From the NCBI RefSeq assembly GCF_964199755.1, contig NC_133897.1:134854125-134918124 (forward strand): a stretch of DNA of 64,000 bases, given 5' to 3'. The notes below the pieces were generated by a model. It was not told the DNA's origin and did no database searches. It saw nothing but the letters and a program-made list of their open reading frames with translations. This DNA comes from Larus michahellis. Its lineage: Eukaryota > Chordata > Aves > Charadriiformes > Laridae. This document shows, one piece after another, positions 27,460 to 39,400 of this stretch. The position numbers were made by a program, and so were the translations under genes. How positions within the stretch are numbered: the first letter of the stretch is position 1; every line of letters starts with the position of its first letter.

Positions 27460-29877
27460 TTTGAAGAAAATGAATGTCACTATCATTGTTCACGGTGCAG
27501 TGCTATATATGTGAAAGAATGTAAAATTCTATTAGACTTTCTTAAGTATCAGATAGCTAGAGTTCTCCAAATGCATTTTGGAATGTATAAAAAAAAGCTT
27601 ATTTTTTTTTTAAACTCATAAATCATGTAGGGGTTTCTTCAGAGTTGATGACATAAAACATAGTAAAAAAATATGCTTAGATCTGTCTTGGCTTGTTTGT
27701 TCTTGGCTTGTTTTTTATTGTTAGCTCTCCAGGAGAACTGTAAAATGCACGGGCTGTGCCAGTCTCACCATCTTCATTTCAAAAGGAGCTGTTCATAGAA
27801 AAAAAAAAAGTCATCAGTCCTCATTACCTGTCACGTACATAGTTAAGCTTTTAAGCCTTAAAGATTAATTGTACTTAACAGGAGTGGAGATGGCTTTGAC
27901 TTCCCTTTGTGAGAGCATTGGTATCCAGGAGGAGTCTACGGAAAGCAGATGGTGTTGCTAGTTTCTGCAACAGCTGCCTGCAGGCCCCTGGAGAAGATGG
28001 GGAGGAGAATGGCTGTGTCACAATAATCTCTAGCTACTCATGGCTAATATATGGTTTCTTAACTCTATAGAGTCCCACTCCGAGCAACCCTGTCCCCAGA
28101 GGTGGAGAACAAGAAGCCTGTCTTTTGTTGGGTGGGTGGAAGCACCTTAGCATAAGACTTGCTTTGTGAATATCCTGCTGAAAATGTGCTGTATTTGAAC
28201 CAACTTAAAATACTAGCAGCTAGAGGTTAAAATGGACTCTGTCAACATTTATGTGAGGTGGAGACACAAAAGGGAATCCCCTGTCAAGAACTGTTTAGAT
28301 CTTGTGCCTTTAAAAAACATCTCTCTTGATTTTTAGCACTGCAAAGCAAGCCACCCCTAGCTCAAGTGAAAAGAGGATTAGATCTCTTCTGTGTGACTAG
28401 ACTGGGTACTTCTGCACTTTGAGTATGTGGAAATTGGATGGTTTTAGCCCGAAGAAAGGTTCGTCACATATTGACAGAGTATTGACACATACTTGTTTTC
28501 AAATCATTAAGGGCCTAAATATTTTGAAGGTTAAAAATTTCTGAATTTAAAAAAAAAAACAAAATTCAAATTAATCCTTTTGTATTAGCAGCGCCCTTTG
28601 TAATAAGTAAATCTGATGCTTGCTACTAATACTGCAAATGAAGAAAAAATAATTATAGCTACCTTTACAGATATTTCCAAAGTTCTAGCTGAAAAAATGT
28701 ACTTAAAAGTCGAGATGTCTTCCAAGACTATTGTTTCAGTTTCCTGTCATAGGATGACACTATAGGTTGTACTAAAGCATCAGTGCTTTTAAATGTTGTT
28801 TTTCTGACTGTTGAAATTGCTCTCAATGTACTTTCTGAGTAATTAAAAAACAAATTGTCCCATCCAGATACTTTCAGGGCAATTCTTTTGTGTTGATACA
28901 GCTATAATTTTAAAAGCCTGATCTAGCCCATTAAGCCAGTATCACTTCACAGGTAACAATATATTAAAAAAAAAATAATTCCATAGATTATATTGAAGAA
29001 GTGAGGCCAGTAGCAAGCAATTCTCATCACCTGGTTGTACTACTTGTCTGTTGAAATGTTCTACATCTAATGAAAAATAGTCTTTCCATTCTTTCCATGT
29101 CTGATGCGTTCACTCTCTTCTTGTGCTTGTGGATAAAGTTAACTTTCTCTTTAAATGCCAAAACGAGGGAGAACGGGAAATAGAGCTCGCAAGAGAAAGT
29201 AAAGGAAAGGCCCCAGATTTATATTTGTATAGCCCTTGAGCAATGTCAAAATCCTCAGCCTTTTATTCTGACTGCAGAAAATTTTCACTGTTAAATTTGA
29301 GAGGTGGCCGATTCAGATTTAAGCATCAATAGAAAGACATTTCCATCCCAGTGCTGTTTCTCAAAAAAAGTATGAAAGCTAAACATTCCTTCTATTTCTT
29401 CTATCTCTTTGTCTTCTGGCAGTGAAATATAAGCTAAGCTAGTAGGTCTAGTTCTGACACATAGATAATTTAAAAAAAAATATTTAAAAATCCAGATATC
29501 TACCAGAAGATAGATAAGGATTCTGGTCACGATGTAGTCTCAGAAAAGTATTTTATACTTCCAATGTGCAACTTGAAAATAATGGTAATTCCATAGCTTT
29601 CTTTTAATAGTACTTTGTGTTCAAGAAAGGGAAGACCAAACTTAATAGAGACGCACAATATTCTACCTGCTTCTACCTTGTTTGCTGCTAGCTTGGCAAA
29701 CTCAGTTTGGGAAACAATCAGGTTGTAAATCTTAAAATCATAATACTTGTTATGGTTGCCAAATAAATATGGCTTCGGCCCCATCCCTGTTTGCGTTTCC
29801 ACCTCTGCCTGTCCTTGTGTATAATCCCAGGATTTTCAGGTTTGGCTTTTTTGCAATTTTTACTTATAGCATGTACT
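27460..29877. other. TMEM70 3' UTR and intergenic DNA
   Basis: AT-rich DNA that presumably starts with the TMEM70 3' UTR. A possible AATAAA occurs at 29762-29767, far from the stop codon, so its use is doubtful. No exon was recognised. Confidence 0.5.
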
Positions 29878-30385
29878 TAGAATCGTTTAGGTTGGAAAAG
29901 ACTCTTAAGATCATCGAGTCCAACCGTTAACCTAGCACTGCCAAGTCCACCACTAAACCATGTCCCCCAGCACCACATCTACACGTCTTTTAAATACCTC
30001 CAGGGGCAGTGACTCAACCCCTTCCTTGGGCAGACTGTTCCAGTGACTGACAACCCTTTTGGTGCACAAATTTTTCCTAATATCCAGTCTATACCTCCCC
30101 TGGTGCAACTTGAGGCCTTTTCCTCTTGTCCTATCGCCTGTTACTTGGGAGAAGAGACCGACCCCCCCCTTCTCTACACCCTCCTTTCAGGTAGCTGTAG
30201 GGAGTGATAAGGTCTCCCCTCAGCCTCCTTTTCTCCAGGCTGAACAACCCCAGCTCCCTCAGCTGCTCCTCATAAGACTTGTGCTCCAGACCCCTCACCA
30301 GCTTTTTTGCCCTCCTCTGGACCCTCTTCAGCACCTCAATGTCTTTTTTGTGGTGAGGGGCCCAAAACTGGACACAGTATTTGAG
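29878..30385 (-). mobile_element. CR1 LINE, 5'-truncated
   Basis: About 508 bp of CR1 3' end on the minus strand, from agaatcgtttaggttgg through cgagtccaaccgttaacc to gcccaaaactggacacag. The minus-strand frame keeps [20 protein letters not shown] and [13 protein letters not shown], typical of the CR1 ORF2 end. It is of the same subtype as 5624-6144 and truncated at nearly the same consensus point. Confidence 0.92.
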
Positions 30386-33300
30386 TATATTTGCACACAT
30401 ATGTGACTGGTTTAGATCCCTGCAACCGGGGAATGGTGGAGTCTAGTATTCAAACAACTGTAGTTTGTTCTTCATGTTAGAAAAAAAACGAAGGAATGGA
30501 AAGGTAATCCAAAAACACTTCTAGATGCATTCCTCTTTGGGTTCTGAACAGTCTGTCTTAATACAGATATTTATAAAATATCTGCAGTGGGTGCATTTCC
30601 AAGTGGGGAACTCTGAAATTCTTGGTGTCCTTCTAAGGTAGGAAACGTGCATAAACCAAACCAGGCCCTCTTGCTACTGACAAATCCTGCAAGAGAATTG
30701 ACTGTAGCATTGTCGTGGTTTCAACTGACAGATTGCTGTCAAGTCATTGCCAAAGCCTGGTTTTTGGCTCCACGTCCTTCACAATCCTGTTAATTTTGTG
30801 AATTACTGTTTTCTTCTGGTTTATTTTTCTTCAGTTTTATACACTTGGTGAAAAACAGTTCTAATTGCAGAAGTATTACTACCTGCTAGCATTTTCACCC
30901 CTGGATGTTGCTGATGTTTCCTTGGATGTAGGTAACTTGTGTACACCATGGAAGAAACAACTCATTTATAAGACCTAGAGAATGGGCTCATACATGTGGA
31001 GATTCTGAAGGAAATAGTGATGTAGAAGCCCAGTCTTCTAAAATATGTGACTTACGATCTGTCTTATTTGCAAGGCTCCGCCTGCTATGAAGGTTGCCAG
31101 TTCCTGCAGCCTTTCCAGCACCAACCAATCACTTGTCCATAGCAGCTGGGTATCACATCTTACCTTGGTACCAGTTTCATTCAATCTGGTGTGAAGACCA
31201 GGAAAGTTTGAAATGACTCAAGGCTCTTTCCTAGACACTTGCTTCCTGTCCCTTTCCAGCCTTAAGAGTTTCCAGAGAAGGTCATAGATGACTCCTTTTT
31301 TTTCCTAGGAAAACAGACAGGATACATGCAAATTTTTAGTTTCAGCCTTTGACTATGTGGTATTTCCTTATCGGTGTCCCGCTCCTTTTTCTCAAGTTTT
31401 TGGCTTTGTCCACAACATTATTCATTAGTCCCTGTCTGTTTTTAATTATAAAGTACAATGCTTCTTGTCATTTTTTAATGTTATTTTTTTTTTAAATTAA
31501 ATTATCCCACAACCCTCAGCCTTTTCTTGCAAATGTAAAAAAATTCTGATGAGAAAATTAATCCCCTTTTAATACTTTAAAGAGAAATCTTTAAAGCTCT
31601 GAAGTACTTCACACTGTTAACCACACTCTCTAAAATCAAAAGGTAACTAATTTCATTGGAGCTTGCTTTACTAAAAACTAAAGTCATCACATTGGCAAAG
31701 AAGAAGAAAATCTGAGTAGATTTTTGAACGGTACTCTGAGAGCCTAACTTAGGTGATGGAAACTTCATTAAATTCTGTTTGTGCTGTAAAAATTAAGAGC
31801 ACACATGTGAATTATTACAATTGCTGAGTATAACTTAATAGGTGGAAACTTGGTAAGCTGCTGCAATTTGGTTGCCCCGGAGTTCTGTGGTCATGCCGCG
31901 GATTTCTTCATGCCCCCACGTACAACACAGGCCCCCTGAGAAATGGGACAAATGTGCTAGCGAGGAGTTGGATCCACTATAATAAGATTATCCCACAGCT
32001 ACACAGACCTCAGCGAGCAGCTATTTTAAGCAGGGAAGAAGAGAGAACAAGAGCAAATGACCGCAAAACATGTCCAGCTGTCTCCATTTCTGGAATACTG
32101 GGGTGGACAGTGTTGCTGTGGTGTGCTTTCTGTCAGCCTCAGGTAGGACAGAGCCCCTTTCTTCTCCCTTCAGCCTCTGCTTTCTCTTCTTCTTGACAAG
32201 TTTAATGGTCTAATGTATACTTTAGAGTATAACTATAAGCTTTAATCTTAAACTTGGCTTGGGAAGAATAAACCATAAGCCTACTGGCAACAGACGGAGA
32301 GTTATTTCCAACATAATTGTTTCCACAGGATACCACCTGGTGTGTATTTGCTTCCCTTTAATAGCCTCCAATGGTTTAATGTGTTATATTCAAATCAAAC
32401 CACTAAGCCAAAGCGCATACAGCATTTAAAATATATTAAGAATAATGCACATCACTTCTTCTTTCTTTCCACAACTATTTGCTTTCTTACTGAAATGCTG
32501 CCAGCTCAGCACTGGATATGCGCTGGTGCACCGCTCTTGGGTCTTGAATCCTCTACTTCTTTCTAGTATCCCTGGGCTTGGCTCCCTACTTCCACAATGA
32601 ACACTGTCAAAGATAGGATGAGAGGATTTGTGAAGAGAGATTTACTCATGAATTGCCACAATTTTCTACTTTTTATGTTGATTGCCAAGCATGTTTTTGT
32701 TTTGTGAAGGCATAGCTTATGCCTTAGATACAGCCCCTTTATATTGGAGTGTCTTCAGCAGCAACCCTAGTCCCGGGATCAGAGGTAATAAACATGTCTG
32801 CTTCCAGCTGCAAAGAGATCTACTTCAAAAACCGTCACAAATGGTCCTGCAAGGAAAATTAAATTATTATTGCTTCTTTCTTTATTGAATAAATGTGTTT
32901 AACATCTTAAAAGAGTTTTCCATTACTGTAAGGTTTTGGTGCATGCCAAGAACTAGGACATAATTTTTAATTCTGTCTGACTAACACTTTGAAATGGAGT
33001 ACTTTCCTCTGCTGTACTGGTATACTGTTATTTATTTTTCTGTGATGGAATATTATGATAATATATATTATAAATCTTTCCTGAGGGAGATTTCAGTGAC
33101 TTATAAGTGCTTATCTGGTCAAAGTACTCATCTGCAGCCAACAATCCAAATACAAAGTGATTATTTTGAAAAGCAATCACAAGTTAAGCACTTTTTAGAT
33201 GTATTGAGAAAGAAGATAAAAATATCATAAATTTGTTTGAGGATTTTAACCACACATCAAGGAGGAGGCTTGGAATTAAACTTCTACTCTCACCATCTTG

Positions 33301-35847
33301 GATATAAACAAAATGAAAAGTCATAGGTATGAAGTCCTAAATTTTCTAGACTTGGATTTGTTTTTTGTACTGTTTATTGGAGTTGGTCCCTACTGAGTGT
33401 AGTTGCAAAGGATTTTAAAATAAATGAAATGAATTGTCACAAAACTCTAGTGAAGTAACACTATTGCATAGCTCTTCCCACTTCTCTTTCTCTCCTTTTC
33501 ATCTTCTTTCTGGATCAGAGTATGTAAGAAAAAGATTATAGTAAAGAAAAAATATTTAGTAAAAATAAAATATATAGAAGTTTGTATCCTCCCTCTCCAG
33601 TGCCCTTCATACTGACTAGAAAGAGACAGCAGACTCCTCTTATCCATAGTTTGGGCCTTCAGTGAGTATGACGAGGTCAGGTCTATGAGTGGCATTGATA
33701 TGGGCATCAAAACCCACAAGCATCTAAAACTGAATTTGCTGAAAAGATTTTAAAATGATTGAGGTTATTTTGATTTAAGGACAATTTGACCAGACACAGT
33801 GGTCAAGGTTGTAGACTTCATGATCGTGGTCATAAATGGTATTTTAGCCCCGATAAGTAGAACTTATTGTTCCCATTTTCCCATTAGCCAGCCAGATCCC
33901 TTTTAAAATGGAGCCTAGTTATGCTGGTTTTTTAAAGTATTGGGATAGTCTTGACTTGTGCAGTAAACGTGCAATAAGGAACAGGAGAGGATTCAGATGT
34001 TTCCCCGTGTGCCTGTCTGTCTAAGCCACCAGGGGGGACTCATTCCTCATCTATATCATTTACAGCAGCAAGTGTCTGAAAAACCCCACCTATTCTTGAA
34101 CCAGGTCTAGAAAGTCACCGAGTTCAGCAGAGAGCTTGTCTTCATTCATGTTAAAAGAGTTTTTATATAAAATCCTGTAAACCTGCAGCAACCTTTCCAG
34201 TCTGCCCATGAGCACATCAGCCACCCAACGCACGGTGCAGCCAAGGAAGGACAAGTCTGGCCGCAGAGGGACAGTCGTGCTTTCAGCCGGGTAATGGTAT
34301 ATGTCAACAGGGTACAGTCAGCGCCGTCTCACGCCCACGTCAGACTGACCTGTGACTTTTGCTAAATCTATTGGACTGACAGAAGACTCAGCAGAGAGCC
34401 TGGCTCCACATCAGTGGCCATGGCTTTGTGGTTGAAAGGAGCCTTTTTTTTTTTGACTCTACATGCACAAGGTAGCTCTTCTTTAGGGGCTGCTTCATCA
34501 CTCCTTAGTGTCTGTCTCATTACTCCATTTCTTTTCCCAACTATTACAGCCTTCCAAATTTATTTCAGTTTCATTACATATTTTACTAAGCAAAATGTGG
34601 CCATTTTGAAACAGAACTGTATTATTGCTATGACTACAAAGGGCTTGTATGTTTTATAGTGTCCTATTAAACAACAGCAAAAATCTGTGTGCGATGCATG
34701 TACCCTGGAGATCTGTCAGGAAAGTTGTATTATTTTGAATTCCCACTTAAAAGCCAAATGTTAGAAGTTTCTTTCAGTCTTGAACTCTGTCAGGCCAGTG
34801 GGACTCTTCTTGTGGTCTGTAGAAAGATTTGGAAATGCTCAAGAGAATTCTCTAGCCATATTAAGTTTTCAATTTTTTATCTTATTTTGTGAATTATTAC
34901 CTGCATGAACTCATTACTTGGTACTTTTAGGTAGTTTTAGTAACATTCTTACTCGCTCCCCTTCTTCTGGGTGCAATCAGTCAAGTTTCTGTGCATGTCA
35001 CTGTTCCTAAATGAACTTCTGTGTTTTGTGTTTGAACTTCTGAAAACAAATTTCTTAACCTTTTGCTACTTTATCTTTAAAATATGTAAAATATTACCCT
35101 GTTGTGCACAGAATTTATGAGAAGAAAAGCTTTTAGGCACTGTGATGGGGAGTGGGGAGAGTCAGAACAATTGATTAAGTTGTTGTAGGTAATTTGTATT
35201 GAGTTTCCTGCTTAGCACAAAACCAAATACCTGTCTATTTTGTACACTGCTTCTTTTTCATAACAAATTCAATTTATGATCGAAGAGGAGCCTCCATGCA
35301 TACATACAAATCAAGAAGGTAACTCACAAGAAAATAATTTGATTAAGTTCTCTAAGTCATTCTTCCATAAATTCAGTAAGTTTCCATATTTTATTATATT
35401 CAGAAAAAAAATGTAATTGTGTTTCCTGTCAGTTAGATGGTGAGTGTGCTCTCTTGAATGAGCTATTAGACTTTTTTGATCTGTTTCTGTTGTTGCAAGT
35501 TGCAGTTTTGCTGGGTTTGTGCAGTAAAAGCTGACCCAGTTTAGTCCACAGAGCTGCTATGGCAGATACAGGAAAAATGTGCTATTCTCTGTGTATTGCA
35601 CTAACAGACAGAAATAAAGGGGTGTATCCAATACCAGAAGTGCTTTAAGTTTCAGCTTTGAAGACGGTAGCTGAGATGGTGTGGGACATCAGCGGTTCTA
35701 CTCAATACCATGTCAGATGGTCGCGTGCAGCTCCCATCCTCACCTCCGTTTGGAAATACAACATCTCGTGACACTCCTCCAGAATGCCGGCGTGTTCTTA
35801 AAGCATGGTGAGCTTTGTAAGAGATTAATTTGGAAACCTTGTGAGAG
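30386..35847. other. TMEM70-LY96 intergenic region
   Basis: About 5.5 kb of mostly AT-rich DNA. No coding exon, RNA gene or identifiable transposon was recognised. A minus-strand open frame at 35652-35861 has no recognised relative. Confidence 0.5.
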
Positions 35848-35901
35848 TTATTGACTACCATATCAATAAATAAGTGGACTTATTGACTACCATATCAATA
35901 A
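35848..35901. repeat. Two-copy tandem duplication, period 32 bp
   Basis: ttattgactaccatatcaat occurs at 35848 and again at 35880 with its following bases, the two copies separated by ataagtggac. The GTGGACTT that follows copy one recurs after copy two. A recent slippage or duplication event is likely. Confidence 0.85.
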
Positions 35902-36281
35902 GGGTGGACTTGTTTTTCATCGTTTATGGATTTTTCTCTTCTTTGTTACATACAGGAAACTCTGTGAGTGATTGAAATTATGTCTTAACGAATGTTACGT
36001 CTGATGAGTCAACTAAACTTGCCCTTTACGTGCTTCATAATTTTACTTCTCCTCACTTCCCCATTTCACACAGTTTTCTCTTTCATTTTTCACGCGTGGC
36101 TTGAGCTGCGTCGTCTGGGGAAAATGTAACAACAAAGGAAGAAATTCTTTTTCTTCACAAAATTTATTGTTATGTTGACTGATAGTGATGCAGCAGGGTT
36201 AATTAAGATTGCAGAGAATTTGACAAAATAACCAAATAGTCCCTGAAAACATGTGACTGAGGATGACTGTGCTAAATTTTT

Positions 36282-36291
36282 GTTCCTCTTT
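36282..36291 (-). promoter_or_regulatory. PU.1/ETS-like motif upstream of LY96
   Basis: AAAGAGGAAC on the minus strand, about 50 bp upstream of the LY96 start codon, resembles the PU.1 consensus. That would fit a gene expressed in myeloid cells. A single short motif is weak evidence. Confidence 0.3.
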
Positions 36292-36340
36292 CCCAGAGCA
36301 AAGTTTTATTACATCGGATACTGAGCCAAAAAAGTAACCA

Positions 36341-36433
36341 TGTTTGGACTTTTTTTTTTCATTTTATTCACCCCTGGAGTCAGTGAATTTCTTTGTACGT
36401 CGCCAGATCTAGAAATGTCATATACTTTTTGTG
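36341..36433 (+). CDS. LY96: LY96 exon 1 (signal peptide, frameshifted)
   Basis: ATG at 36341 in the context taaccATGTTTG, then a T9 run, then the end of a hydrophobic signal peptide and the first mature residues up to MSYTFC, with the donor G|GTAAGT. Mature-protein residues lie one frame away from the ATG. The frame that encodes them has no upstream ATG in this exon; the first in-frame ATG is at 36414, after the signal peptide. Confidence 0.85.
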
Positions 36434-39400
36434 GTAAGTAAAAAATAGCTTATTCTTTTCTTACTGGTGTTTGCACAATAATTACTGTAGTCTGAGAAAA
36501 TGTGAACTTCCTTTCAAATTTGTTTCTTTGATGAATACAGAAAAATAAAAAGAAGTTCAGCTGGAGTATATTTCTGTTATTAATTACCCTATTATAAGAA
36601 TTATACTGCATAGGCATAAATATTACCACAACGCTGGTTGCAGCAGCTAAGAGAGAAGTTTACTCCCAAATAAAGCAGGCATGGTTTGATTCAGGAAATA
36701 TTAGAAGATGAGGGATTTAAACTTGTTTTGCAAGTACTGTATTGCATAAGTTATCCACATTGATTTAACCAATATATTACAATGAAAAGCTTTTAGTATA
36801 CGGAAAAAAAAAGGAGTGTGATATTCTGCCAGGCTGGAGGATCAGCCAGGCTGTGGGACAACATGGCGTGCCCCTTCTTGCTGTGTCTGTGTTGTAGGCC
36901 ACTGGATCTATCTAATCTAGTTCACTGAGGTTTTTTGGTCCATTCTGAAAGAACTTTGGCACCTCGCTGGTGTCCATGTTGAACAGGCTCGGTGTGCCCA
37001 TGTGGACCCCGTGGCCACAAGGTGGGTTTGGAGGAGATATTTCGCAAGGAAAGGCCCATGTCTTTTGAAAATCTATGTGCATTACTAGTGTATATCACCT
37101 GTTAAATAGCTATATAAACTGAGGGTCAGGAGGGGATGTTTATTTTGGGTACTTTGCTTTACATTAGTACTCATGTTAAAAAAATAACGAGGCTAAAAGT
37201 GGTGGTACTTCATCGTGCAAACCAAACCGTGGAGACCACAGTGAGTTTTGTTTGCCCTTTTTTCTGTCGCAATTTCCCATGCGTAGTGGGCTCCGAGGTG
37301 AGCCGCTGACTGCTGGTTACCAACAATCAGCCATTTTCCCTTTGCACACCCCTTGCTTTAATCCCCAAAACACAAGGCGGAATCCCTCACTGTCAATGAC
37401 CCTGCCATCCCGTTGGCTCCCACAGGATTAGCACGGGGAGCATCCCCCTGTCCCAGCCTGCCCCCAGGCCCCCGGCAAGCAGGGCATTTCTTCAGCATCA
37501 GCACACCAGAGAGGGCAGAAGCAAGCTGAATTGAACAGACTTCTTTCTAAAAATGAAAGTAAAAATAAATAAAAATACTGACTGGAAACGCTTCCAAAGG
37601 ATTAATTTTTTTAAAAAATTAAAATATCAGCTAATGGGCTCTAAACTGGATGAGATACAGGTTGTATGATGCTTTATCACACTGCATCTGACACGGTGCA
37701 TTGTACAATGCTAGGTGGGTCGGGTCACTCACAAAGAAAACCTACTCAAAGTCTCATTTACATTATCCTGGAAAATATGCTGGTACATTAAAAACATTTT
37801 TAGCTGTCGTCATCAAGTTTACATAGATTCCATGGTTAACATAATAAGGGATATTTTCAGCAGAGGACCATGCTGGCTTGATGCTAATAAAAACTTTGTA
37901 TAACTTCAAAAGAGAAATAAAGGTACTTTGGCCTCTCAGTTTTGTGTGCAAAATATCATCAACCAAATAATTAACTTTTCTTGCTACTTGAAGAAATATT
38001 ATATTGGTTTTGCCCTCTAAGCATATAAACAATTTTAAATGTAATTAAAAACATGTTTAATATTTACTATGGATATTTATATGAGAAAATTTTATAGTGT
38101 ATACCTAATATTAAATACATTTTAAAATGTGTATGTTTATAGTGAGCATGTACATATGTACGTTTTTATTGTTTTCCTGGAGAAGCCTATTCACACTACC
38201 AATATGAAATACTTTTTCCTGTAGATTCTACAGCTCATGCTTTCATGTTTAACCTGACACCTTGCAGCACCATGAACAGACCCGTCTGGAAGGCTACTCT
38301 TTCCTGGATTCCAAGTGAGTCCCTCTTGACTAGACAATTATATTCTGCAAATGCAAAAAGCTGAGACACTTCATCCTAAATGCCAAATGCTTTGGGAGGT
38401 CAGTTTCTGTGATTAAAAACGGAATAGATGAATTACAGTGTTGGACAGAAATGATGATTTGTGGAAATAAGCGTGTTTGAGTTTTACTTGTTGGAGCCAT
38501 TACCAGAGCTCTGCACAGTAACAGGCACTGTACATGCAAATCTGAGACGGTTTAGGTGCACATGCATTTGCCTGGAAGAAGCAGACAAGATTTGCAGCAC
38601 ACAATCTCTTCTGGCCTGAGAAGATCCAAGACATTTTAAGGAGAGAGAATATCATTAGGCTATCCAAGCATGGCAGGGCTTCTACTAAGAATATGCACGT
38701 TCCAGAAGCTGGAGATGGGACTGGATTTTGTATTCAAACGCAACTTTAATCTTTCGACCCAGCTTTAAGCTGTCAACTTGAGTTACTTATGAAGTGGCTG
38801 TATCATAAACTTCACCTTCTGAGTGAAAACTCTGGAGCTGGACTAAGTTTGCTTCCCTAGAAAGATATCTTTATGGTGGCTACCAGTATTCAGGACAGTT
38901 TGTTTGCAACACCTGCTTAAAACTAGAGTCCTCATCAGAGTATTTATTTGGGTTAGTTTTGGAGCCGAGTGAACTCTTTTGTCTTTGCTGAAGAAGTTAA
39001 AATAAATTTTGAAATTGTTCACTCAAATATTTTTTAAGACCAGTGCTTTTTGTTGAAAACCAGCTTTTTGTTTTTCTGGAAGTAACAGTTTTCAAGATAT
39101 GCATTTTTGTTGGTTTTGGGGGGAGTCTTTAAAAAATATTCTATTTCAGAGAAATCTAATTTTTATCAAAATAATATGTCTGCATATATGTTTTTCCTTC
39201 CCACCTTCTTAACTAGGAAGTGACATCACCTTTTTGAAAGTTGTCTTCAACGTTTGGTATGAAGGTGCCAGAGCGCTCCACTGGAAAGAAGTCGTCTGCA
39301 GCGGAGCTGATGACGAATACGTAGAGTGCTCAACGCTGAAAGGAGGTCAGTGTGGAAAATACACGGTGCCTTTCCCTTGCCTGCCAGGTTCCCTCCACAA

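Noticed and set aside
35652-35861. 69-codon minus-strand frame near the tandem duplication
   Set aside because: Looked faintly like a degraded transposase or retrocopy in neighbouring frames, but nothing definite could be matched.
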